This document shows positions 45,411 through 54,460 of a stretch of 64,000 nucleotides of DNA, one piece after another. Source of the DNA: Pinus tabuliformis (Eukaryota; Streptophyta; Pinopsida; Pinales; Pinaceae). Made by a program: the position numbers and the translations under genes. Location of the stretch: positions 1,681,438,167 to 1,681,502,166 of the forward strand of contig CM062818.1 of assembly GCA_031772625.1 (NCBI GenBank), given 5' to 3'. The first letter of the stretch is position 1, and each line of letters starts with the position of its first letter. The notes under the pieces were generated by a model that saw nothing but the letters and a program-made list of their open reading frames with translations, had not been told where the DNA came from and searched no databases.

Positions 45411-46854
45411 TGATCTGAAAATCACTTGTGTGTGATCTCAGTTAAATAATTAATGAATGAAGGTATTACAGACTCGTGCTGGTGTGTGTCTATGTTATCT
45501 TAGGCAACAGATCGATCAGATTGCAAAATACAAAGACACTGGAAAAATGGAATACGGTAAGAGAAACACAGTAAGCAATACAAGAACACAACACATTAAT
45601 AAGGAGTTCACCCTATTCTCTAGGGCTACATCTCCGATCCAACTCTCAATGGTGGCCTTCTTTTATTGTGTCTTTAAAGCAGAGTTTTTACAGTGAGGAG
45701 CTTAACTCGAGTCTCCTGAAACAAATAATGCTTGGTAGGGTGGTTCTTGGATTCCCCAAGCCACTAGAGTGCACAGACTATTTCCTTACCAAATCTTGAC
45801 CTCTCTGGTCTTTAATGGGAGGAGCCCAATGTGGTACTCAATTCCCGACAGATCCTCACAGGGATTACTTGAACCTCTCAAGCCTTCTGTCTGCTCGATG
45901 TTGCCTTAGGTCAGCTTGGCTCTCTATTTTCTACTTCTTGCTTCACTGTCTCTTTCCTCTTTTTTTTTATTTATTGTTCCCTTCTCTCGTTCTTCCTTCT
46001 CTTCTCTGTTCTATTTTTTATCTGTTTATGGCTTAAAGCCAATCTGTCCTTGACTATTCGCTTGCTCTTCCGCCCCTTCGGATCGTCTGCTGCTGTTCGC
46101 TTGGAGTTCCCTGCCTCTGCGTCATCGCCAACGTCTCACAGGGAGGTGGCCACTTGCCCTCTCACAAACTGCGCCAGCTCTTCCTCGACAGTTCGGTATT
46201 TCAGTTACACTGTGGAATGACTCATCTGCTAACTTAGCGGTCAAATTGGACTTCAGACTTTTATATGCCGCGACTAAATTTCCCCCGTCAAATTCGGTTT
46301 CTCATCGGGCACAATCTCCGCCGTCAGATCTGGAGCCCCCAGATCCTACGCTGTTTGCTCTTTTAATGCGGTTGACTTGCTCGACCGTTAGCCTGCGATG
46401 AGAGGCAGTTTTCTCTCTCATCCGCTGGACACGCGTCGTGCGATGAATGTAATCGCTCGTTCTCTGCCCAAATCCGCTTACCGCCCAATATACATCTGAT
46501 ATATGACCGGTTTTGGAGCGCGGGACCCACCTTTCGCCTTAGCGCTTTCCCTACGGTTTCCTGGCTTCCCCTGCGACCGAGCGCTCAGGGCTTTTCCTTC
46601 TTGAGGGGTTTTGCGCATCAGAAATGGCCTTCGTTTCTCGATCCGGGCTTCCTAACTGGTAGTTTTCCTCCTGCGCGGTCTCCATGGGCCTCGATCAACG
46701 CGATTTGACCGAGGTCCTCGTCGTTCCTTGCTGGCTACAAACTGCCACTGTCCAGAGGTCTTCCTGATAGCTCTTTGTTCACAAATTTTGAAGTCTGTCA
46801 TGATTCGATACAATCATAACACTTTGCTAATTTTCATGGATCCAATTCGGATCA
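45411..46854 (-). repeat. 3' LTR of element H
   Basis: This 1444-bp copy starts TGATCTGAAAATC and ends CCAATTCGGATCA in window coordinates. It aligns with 50807-52237 over its length. Confidence 0.88.
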
Positions 46855-46898
46855 CGACCTTCCCATTGAAAAGCTTTTGGACCACCAAAAGCTGGTTT

Positions 46899-48270
46899 TC
46901 AAGCATCGACTAAGTGAGGGTACAACTGTCTCACTTGTCCAATCTCTATCCACTTTGCACCGCTTAGCTTTGAACCCTTGAGCCTAACTTTGAGGTACTC
47001 AACATCTCCCTTGCACGTCGTCCTCACCTTCCTGTCCAAAATTGTGTCTTCCTGCAATTCATTAAGATATTCAGGTAGCAGGTCATCAATAGAAGGCAAT
47101 TGACTCTGCTCTTCGGGATCCTCAAGTAGTGAAGGTTCAAACAATCTCAAGCAATTTGCATTTACGACTGAGTAGATGTGCATGTAAATTGATAGATCAA
47201 GGCGAAAAACATTCTCACCAATCTTCTGAAGTATCTTGAAGGGTCCATACCTAATAGGCTTTATCTTTTTAACTTCACCTTGCATCCTGTTCTTGCTGAT
47301 ATACAGCCAGACTTGGTCACCAACTTGGAAACTATGCTCCATCCGATGCTTGTCATGCCTTACCTTGTATTTGGCTTGGCTCTTTTCCAGCTGTTTCTGT
47401 ACTGCCTGGTGGATCTCTTGGATTTGTTCAATGAACCTAGTTTCCCTGTCCACATCACTGTGTCCCTCAACTGTGGTGTCTTTACCAAAGACAAAATCCA
47501 AAGGAGACCTTGGTGTGAAACCAAAACAGGTCTCAAAAGGAGATCTCTGTGTAAAAGAATGTTTTGCTCTGTTGTAAGCATGATGCACATAACATAAATG
47601 TTCATCCCAAAGCTTAAGATGCTTGCTGCAATATCCTCTGAGTAATTGGATCACTGTCCTGTTAACTACTTCTGTCTGGCCATCAGTTTGTGGATGAAAA
47701 GCTGTGCTTTTCTTCAGTTTGGTGTCCATCATTTCCCACAGACTTGACCAAAACTTCCCCACAAATCGGGTGTCTCGATCAGATACAATGGAAGTGGGTA
47801 ATAAAAAATGAACCCATACATGTTCAAAGAACAGTTTTGCAGTTTGTTCAGCTGTAGTTTGTTTATTACAAGGTATCAAAATACACATTTTGCTGAACCT
47901 ATCCACAACAACATATAGATAATCATGACCTTTCATAGATTTAGGCAGTCCTCCACAAAATCCATGGAAACACTTTCCCAAGGGTGAGAAGGAACCGGTA
48001 ATGGAGCGTACAAGCCTAGTTTTCTATTGCTGGGCTTGCTTTTAGCACACATAGTACATCCTCTTACATATCTAGAAATTGTCTCATTCATTTTTGGCCA
48101 ATAACAAAATCTTTGCAGCTGTGCAACTGTTTTACTTACCCCAAAGTAACTTGATATTAGAGAAGTCTGTGCTTCTCGAATTATTTTTTACTCTTTCAGT
48201 TTGTGGAATGCATAACTTCCCACAATTGTATAAGAGTCGGTCCTTTACATGATAATCCAATTCTTCTACT
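46899..48270 (-). pseudogene. Integrase with chromodomain of element H
   Basis: Upstream residues (near 48110-47960) include RGCTMCAKSK of the zinc-binding module; a frameshift near 47955 follows VSMDF. The open frame 46899-47981 then has VVDRFSKMC, SDRDTRFVGKFW and the FHPQTDGQTEVVNRT box of the integrase core, the GPFKILQKIGENVF motif, and a C-terminal segment with ILDRKVRTTCKGDVEYLKVR and AKWIEIGQVR, which I read as a chromodomain-like tail of plant chromoviruses. Apart from the frameshift the domain looks well kept. Such tails are thought to guide integration to marked chromatin. Confidence 0.85.
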
Positions 48271-49604
48271 CATTTGCCTTGACTTAAAGTTGCATGTACA
48301 TCTTTAAAGTCTATATCTTGAGCATATTGTTCAATGTAGCTCTCATGTAACACAGAATTATGCTTAAGTATAGTAGATGCATTTATAATGGGTCTAGATA
48401 ACATATCTGCAACTTTATTGTGTATGCCCTTTTTATATCTGATGACTAAATGAAATTGTTGTAGAAAACCCATCCATCTATAGTGTCTTGATTGCTGCAA
48501 CTTAGTTTGCGAGTGTAAATATTGAAGTGGTTGCTGATCAGTATGTATTACTGTCTCTTTGCCCATTAAGTAATGTTTCCACTTTTTCACACTCTGTACT
48601 AATGCATACAATTCTTTATCATATGTAGGATAGTTAACTACTGCAGAATTAAATGTCTCAGAATGATAACATATGGGTTTACCGTGCTGTGTCAACACTG
48701 CTCCCATGGCATAGTCACTGGCATCTGTTTGGATCTCAAATGGTCTTTGAAGATCAGACAGTGCTAGTACATGTGCTGTACTAATATTTTCTTTCAAGGT
48801 GCCGAAGGCTTTCTGCTGTTTGCCTCCCCACTGAAACACCTTGTTCAATCCTATTAAAGCATGTAAGGGAGCTGCAATTAAGGAAAAGTTAGAAATGAAC
48901 TTTCTCCAATATTGTGCTGCTCCTAAGAAGCTCCTACCTTCTGTAGCAGATTTGGGTTTAGGGCAGTTTACAATGACTACCACCTTAGAGGGATCTATCT
49001 TCAATTCACCACCCCCTACTATATGACCCAAATAATTCAGAGATATTTTGCCAAATTCACATTTTGAGAGTTTAACATAAAGTTTTTCTCTTTTCAAAAC
49101 ATCTAGTGTCTGCTTACCATGCTTTAAGTGTTCTTCCCACGTTTTGCTAAATATCAGAATGTCATCCAGATACACAATAACAAAATCATCAAGAAAAGGT
49201 CTGAGTACGTCATTCATTAATCTCATGAAAGTAGCGGGAGCATTAGTTAAGCCAAAAGGCATAACCAACCACTCATACAATCCCTGCTTTGTTTTGAAAG
49301 CAGTCTTCCATGCATCTTGTTCTGCAACTCTGACCTGATGGTATCCACTATGCAAGTCTAACTTGGAGAAATAAACAACTTCTTTCAATTGATCTAAAAG
49401 ATCATCTATGCAAGGAAGGGGATAACGATTTTTGATTGTTATCTTATTCAGTGCTTGGTAATCAATGCACATTCTCCACGAGCCATCTTTCTTTCTCACC
49501 AAAACGATTGGTGACCCACATGGTGATGTGCTAGGTCTGATGAACCCCTTCTCGAGCAACTCCTGCACATGCTTCTTGATTTTAGCATTCTCTAACGCGG
49601 ACAA
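48270..49604 (-). CDS. Reverse transcriptase-RNase H ORF of element H
   Basis: This 444-residue open frame has the RT blocks FIRPSTSPCGSPIVLVRKKD (near residue 20), the fingers and palm motifs ending in VYLDDILIFS (active-site YLDD intact near residue 145), YLGHIVGGGELKIDP, and RSFLGAAQYWRKFI. It continues into RNase H with QTDASDYAMGAVLTQHGKP and HTDQQPLQYL, and ends with GIHNKVADMLSRP. The first residues are missing because of a deletion that joins gag sequence to RT. The start shown is the first ATG in the frame and is not the natural start of an enzyme. It is the best preserved polymerase in the window, but the protein is unlikely to be made correctly without protease. Confidence 0.8.
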   Translation of the reverse strand: MSALENAKIKKHVQELLEKGFIRPSTSPCGSPIVLVRKKDGSWRMCIDYQALNKITIKNRYPLPCIDDLLDQLKEVVYFSKLDLHSGYHQVRVAEQDAWKTAFKTKQGLYEWLVMPFGLTNAPATFMRLMNDVLRPFLDDFVIVYLDDILIFSKTWEEHLKHGKQTLDVLKREKLYVKLSKCEFGKISLNYLGHIVGGGELKIDPSKVVVIVNCPKPKSATEGRSFLGAAQYWRKFISNFSLIAAPLHALIGLNKVFQWGGKQQKAFGTLKENISTAHVLALSDLQRPFEIQTDASDYAMGAVLTQHGKPICYHSETFNSAVVNYPTYDKELYALVQSVKKWKHYLMGKETVIHTDQQPLQYLHSQTKLQQSRHYRWMGFLQQFHLVIRYKKGIHNKVADMLSRPIINASTILKHNSVLHESYIEQYAQDIDFKDVHATLSQGK

Positions 49605-50746
49605 CCTCTTATACCTGTGGTTGTAGTGGTTGTTTCATCTCCTGAGTTTGACCCCAAATCTTTCTGAATAGCTGCAGTAGTATTCTTCTTCTTGCTCTCG
49701 AACTTCTTAGGTCTCAGATCTGAATGCAGAATCCAACAGTGCTCATCATCATGCCCATCCTTTTTACAGTGAGTGCATGAAGCCTTGCTTTTCTGTGCAG
49801 TGTTAGCCTTCCTTGCTTTCCATTTCTGCTTTCTTTTCTCCTTATTCTTGCTTGCAGTGGGTTGAGATGATCCCCCAACTTCTGGACTTCCATTCTTTCC
49901 TCTAGCTTCTAGATGAGTAGCTTGTACAGATACCTCATCTATACTAGTGGGATTAAACATGAGGATAGTGTGCCTCATGTAGCTGTGTAGACCACTAATG
50001 TACTTCAACAAAGTCTCAGGTGAGTCTGATGAAATTCCTAGAATCAATGCTCTCTTTCTAAATTCTGGAGTGTACCCTTGCACACTTTGCCCTTTCAACT
50101 GTCGAAGAGTTTGCCAACTCATCATGGCTTGCTACATGTAGGCCAATGGATAGGACTGCTTTTTGATTGCAGAAACAAATTCACTCCAGACAGAGATAGT
50201 CTTACCATGTCTTTTCATGTCAGCTTGGGTTCTGCCTTCCCACCAGACCAAGGCAGTGCCTCCAAGGTGTAGGCTTGCCAGCTGAATCTTGCTCTTGTCA
50301 GAATCGATATTCTGCTCTCTGCAATAAACATCAATTTGTCTAATCCAATTGTCCAACTTTTTTGCATTCAACTCTCCATCATATATAGGTAAATCAAATT
50401 TGACATCTATTTTTATCAAATATGCTTTATTTTTGTGTTCAGGGCTATTAGGAGGTGTGAGAAAGCGTTCCTCTTTCCCTTTGCCTTTTGAGTGGTCATG
50501 GAAGTGAGACTCATCTTCTCCTTTGTCTTGTTTAGAGATTGATGAATCTTCATCCTTATGTTTTCTAAAGTCCCTATACATTTCTTCTACCATGGATTTT
50601 ATGGCTAGGAAACTATCTATGAATTGAGGGTCTGGCCCCATAGAACCTTCCTCTGACATTGTCTTCCGAGGATAGACTTTCCCAATTTCAGGATTAGTTT
50701 CGACCAACTCTCCTTCTCCTAATTTGAGCTTTGATCTAGTTAGCAT
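49592..50746 (-). pseudogene. gag of element H with one in-frame stop
   Basis: The ATG at 50746 gives MLTRSKLKLGEGELVETNPE, the same opening as element I. The frame runs to 50132, where a TAG replaces a CAG-type codon (after SYPLAYM), and continues in the same frame to 49592. Domains: acidic N-terminus, capsid region with GGTALVWWEG and QSVQGYTPEFRKRALILG, and zinc knuckle CTHCKKDGHDDEHCW near 49750-49790. The C-terminal GIRGCPR lies at the deletion joint with RT. One substitution separates this from a full gag frame. Confidence 0.85.
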
Positions 50747-50792
50747 TCAACAACTAATCGAACACAAGCTTGTCTAACCTTAACAGCCTAGA

Positions 50793-50804
50793 GCTCTGAT
50801 ACCA
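50793..50804 (-). other. Primer binding site of element H
   Basis: The complement reads TGGTATCAGAGC, two bases from the LTR edge. Confidence 0.88.
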
Positions 50805-50806
50805 CT

Positions 50807-52237
50807 TGATTTGAAAATCCCTCGTGTTTGATCTCAGTTAAATAATTAATGAATGAAGGTATTACAGACTCATGTGCTGGTGTGTGTCTATGTTATCTTA
50901 GGCAACGGATCGATCAGATTGCAAAATACAAAAACACTGGAAAAATGGAAAACGACAGGAGAAACACAGTAAGAAATACAAGAACACAACACATTAATAA
51001 GGAGTTCACCCTATTCTCCAGGGCTATGTCTCCAGTGCAGCTTTCAATGGTGGCCTTCTTTTATTGTGTCTTTAAAGCAGAGTTTTTACAGTGAGGAGCT
51101 CAACTCGAGTCTCTTGAAATAGATAATGCTTGGTAGGGTGGTTCTTGGATTCCCCAAGCCACTAGAGTGCACAGACTCTTTCCTTACCAAATCTTGACCT
51201 CTCTAGTCTTTAATGGAAGGAGCCCAATGTGGTACTCAATTCCCGACAAATCCTCACACGGATTGCTTGAACCTCTCAAGCCTTCTGTCTGCTCGATGTT
51301 GCCTTAGGTCAGCTCAGCTCTCTGTTTTCTGCTTCTTGCTTCACTGTCTCTTTCTTCTTTTTTTCACTGTTCCCTTCTTTGGTTCTTCCTTCTCTTCTCT
51401 GTTCTTTTTTTGTCTGTTTATGGCTTAAAGCCAATCTGTCCTTGACTGTTCGCTTCCTCTTCTGCCCCTTCGGATCGCCTGCTGCTGTTCGCTTAGAGTT
51501 CCCTGCCTCTACTTCATCGCCAACATCTCACAGGGAGGTGGCCACTTGTCCTCTCACGAATTGCGCCAGCTCTTCCTCGATGGTTCGGCATTTCAGTTAC
51601 GCTGTGGAATGACTCATCCGCCAACTTAGCGATCAAATCAGACTTCAGACTTTTATATGCTGCGACTTAATTTCCCCTGTCAAATCCAGTTTCTCATTGG
51701 GGGCAATGTCCGCCGTCAGATTTGGAGCCCCTAGATCCTATGGTGTTCGCTCTTTTTGCGCGGTTGACTTGCTCGAATGTTAGCTCGTGATGAGAGGCGG
51801 TTTTCTCTCTCATCCGTTGGAAACACATCGTGCGATGAATGGAATCGCTCGTTCTCTGCTCAAATCTGCATACCGCCCAATATGCCTCCAATATACCGCC
51901 GGTTTTGGAGTGCGGGAGTCGCCTTTCGCCTAAGCACTTTCCATACGGTTGCCTGGCTTCCCATGTGATTGAGCGCTCGGGGCTTTTCCTTCTCGAGGGG
52001 TTTTGCCCAGCGATGCGTGATTAGCACTAAGCGCATCAAAAATGGCCTCCATTTCCCGATCCGGGCTTCCTAACTGCCAGTTTGACTTCTGCGCGGTCTC
52101 CATGGGCCTCTTGCTGGCTACAAACTGCCACTGTCCAGAGGTCTTCTTGATAGCTCTTTGTTCATAAATTTTGAAGTCTGTCCTGATTTGTTAAAGTCAT
52201 AACACTTTTCTAATTTTCATGGTTCCAATTCGGATCA
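50807..52237 (-). repeat. 5' LTR of element H
   Basis: This 1431-bp copy pairs with 45411-46854. It ends GGATCA before the CTTGG duplication. The small frames at 50849-51094 and 51213-52024 are LTR sequence duplicated in the left copy. Confidence 0.88.
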
Positions 52238-52819
52238 CTTGGACCCCCACAACTGTCTCTTTCAGTTTCCTTAATTCTAGCACAATTTACTATTTTTAGC
52301 AGTTTTTTCGGGTCCTCAACTTCCGCAGCTATTTTGAAGCCCTAAACGACGTTTTTTTGGAAAACTGGGAGAAACATGGGTTGATGAATTGATGTTGCTC
52401 ATCCCAAAGTTTTAGTCCTCGGATAGATCTTTCTAACGAAGTATTGTTTGCGTCAAACGAAGATCGTATGCCAAAGTTACGACCCCAGGAAGTTGATGTA
52501 CCAATTTACCCGAAACAGGGCCCATAGTTTGGCACTTCATCTCCTAGGGTTAGGTTTTTGCATGTTTAGGGTTTTCCATTGTTTTTCAACAATAAATAGG
52601 CCTTCAAGCCTCGTTGTAAGATAGTTCAGAGGCATTTAGCCACCACATCTCTTCTTAGAGATAAGCTACCATCGCCCTAGCTGGTTTATTTCCATTTCTG
52701 TTTGTAAGCCTATTTCAATATTTTTCATTAATGAAATGAAGTATTATTGCTACTGAATTTCTGTATTTATGGTTATATCTATAATGTATTGCGTTCCTGT
52801 TTAAATTTGGATCAATAAG

Positions 52820-53560
52820 AGGGAAAGGAAGTACTTAGTAAAAGAATTCAATACCATCAAGAAGAAAGAAAATGAAACGGTGGTAGATTTTAACCAAAGG
52901 TTCAACAAATTGCTGAAGGATATGACTCTGGACTATAAGCATCCTGACAAGGCAATATTGGAAACATACTTTGAGGCTTATCATGTAGAAGTACAATATG
53001 ATGTAAGACGTGCTAACCTTGTCAGTTTAGCTACTGCCCAAAACATAGCTAAAGAGTTGGAAAATGATAAAAAAAGGCTTTAGGAAAATCCGAGATCCTT
53101 GGTTATGAAAGAATTCTAGTCAAAGTTAAATAAGAGTTAGAAACGGTAAAAGAATTGACCAAATTGGTTAGAGAGATGGAAATTAAACATGCTAAACAAA
53201 TAAGTGACATGCAAAAACAATTAATACAAATGGAAAGAAGCCAAATGCCGACTATGCCTCCTTGAAACAATAATAACATAGGTAACAATAACAACCAATG
53301 GCCAAGCAAGAATATATCAAATGATGAAAGGCCTCCTACAACACTTGAGTCTGCTAACATGGTTGATGAATCTATCCCCTTCTGCAGATCTTGTGATAGT
53401 TTTCATGAAGAAAGCGGATGTGCCTTTGCTAGAAGGATCTTAGAGGAAGGTAGAAATCAACAAAATAATAATACAAGTCAAGATGAATCTAATGAAAGTC
53501 GATGTGCTAATATGATTTCTTTAGACTTCGCAACAAATACCTTCAATTAAGAGAAGGAGC
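52820..53560 (+). pseudogene. gag of gypsy O1, downstream part
   Basis: The frame continues that of 36056-36363 without a break: KYLVKEFNTIKKKENETVVD follows the insertion, then FNQRFNKLLKDM. A frame near 53359-53550 has CRSCDSFHEESGCAFARRIL, a C-X2-C-X3-H-X4-C zinc-binding site of this gag class. Stops and a frameshift at about 53080-53350 break it. Gag would form the particle and bind RNA. Confidence 0.85.
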
Positions 53561-53806
53561 CCATTACTAGGCATATGGTGAGAAACCGTCTCAGGAACAA
53601 GTTCTAGAGCTTGCAAAGAATAAAGGCTATACATATCAAAAGAAAGGTAAAGGTCAAAATCAGAATAAGCAAGTTCTCACTGAAAGATACAAATATGGTT
53701 TGAACATGAATTGAGCTGCATGGATAAATAACATTAATATGTTTGTTCTAGTGCTTGAACTTTTAAAAATCTGTCTCAAAGGGCATCATTCTTCAGGCTT
53801 CTCAAT
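53561..53806 (+). other. O1 linker between gag and protease
   Basis: The region is Lys-rich in the visible frames and has several stops. I recognise no motif. Confidence 0.4.
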
Positions 53807-54460
53807 ATGGCTCAGCAGAGCAATGTCGAAAACTCTAAATATGAAGAGATTAAGTTGAAAGATATTAACTGCTATATGACTAATGAGGATCATCAGTTGT
53901 TCTTCCTTACTTTGGACATAAATGATAGATCACTCCACAATTGCATGCTTGATTCTGGTGCATCTACAAATGTTATGACTAAGAAAGTTATTGAACTATT
54001 GAATTTGAGAATTTCTAGGCCTTACCATAACATTTGTTCAATGAATTCTAGAAAGGTTGAAGTCCTTGGTGTGATTAAGGATTTACAAGTTGCCTTGGCT
54101 GATTATCCATACAAAATCATTACCATGGATATAACAATCATTGATGTACCGGATGTATGGGGAATGCTTATCTCCAAAAAGTTTGTAGTTGACTTAGGTG
54201 TGTACATTCAAATGGATTTATCTTATGCCACTATCCCTGCAACAACAAGTGGAATGGTAAGGTTATACAGAGAGGTAGAAAGAAGATACCATGTGGAGGT
54301 TCCAAAGAAGTTGGAAAATGGTGAACATGTTATATCACAAGAGAATCTGCTTCATTTCCAATCAGGGATATGCCACTTTTTCCACCGCCCAACCCCTTCA
54401 CCAAGCAAAAAAAGAGGAGGATTTAAACATGATGCATACATTCAACATAGTGATGAGTAG
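53807..54460 (+). CDS. Retropepsin-like protease ORF of gypsy O1
   Basis: This 217-residue open frame has the active-site region NCMLDSGASTNVMTKKVIEL near residues 45-65 (D-S-G triad). A second half follows with KVEVLGVIKDLQVALADYPY and IIDVPDVWGMLISKKFVVDL, the layout of plant gypsy aspartic proteases (the norm at the end is LSRKW or LGRDW). It may be the surviving part of a Gag-Pol polyprotein; no RT follows before 57301. The ATG at 53807 is convenient but the protein would normally be fused to gag. No stop lies within the domain. Confidence 0.75.
   Translation: MAQQSNVENSKYEEIKLKDINCYMTNEDHQLFFLTLDINDRSLHNCMLDSGASTNVMTKKVIELLNLRISRPYHNICSMNSRKVEVLGVIKDLQVALADYPYKIITMDITIIDVPDVWGMLISKKFVVDLGVYIQMDLSYATIPATTSGMVRLYREVERRYHVEVPKKLENGEHVISQENLLHFQSGICHFFHRPTPSPSKKRGGFKHDAYIQHSDE

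Larger units (their letters stand above)
45411..52237 (-). mobile_element. Ty3/gypsy chromovirus H, protease-deleted
   Basis: The 6827-bp element is flanked by the perfect target duplication CTTGG (45406-45410 and 52238-52242). On the minus strand the 5' LTR is 50807-52237 and the 3' LTR 45411-46854, with TGATCTG or TGATTTG and TTCGGATCA ends. The PBS is at 50793-50804. Gag is at 49592-50746, RT-RNase H at 48270-49604 and integrase with chromodomain-like tail at 46899-48270. The segment that should carry protease and the N-terminus of RT, about 1 kb, is missing. LTRs differ by several percent by eye. Confidence 0.92.
36364..52814 (+). mobile_element. Tandem non-autonomous gypsy block (LTR-int-LTR-int-LTR)
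   Basis: Three LTRs of one family flank two internal copies. LTR1 is 36364-40281 (624 bp after removing Copia C2), LTR2 42514-43135 (622 bp) and LTR3 45368-52814 (615 bp after removing element H). The internal regions 40282-42513 and 43136-45367 are each 2232 bp. The whole block is flanked by the perfect target duplication ATAAG. Both interiors share a large deletion: gag and protease are kept, RT, RNase H and the integrase core are gone, and the integrase tail is kept. The most economical origin is one insertion followed by LTR-LTR unequal recombination. Confidence 0.88.
45368..52814 (+). repeat. LTR3 of tandem gypsy block (interrupted by element H)
   Basis: The LTR is in two parts, 45368-45410 (43 bases) and 52243-52814. 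It ends TTGGATCA, then the ATAAG duplication. Element H lies between copies of CTTGG. Confidence 0.85.
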
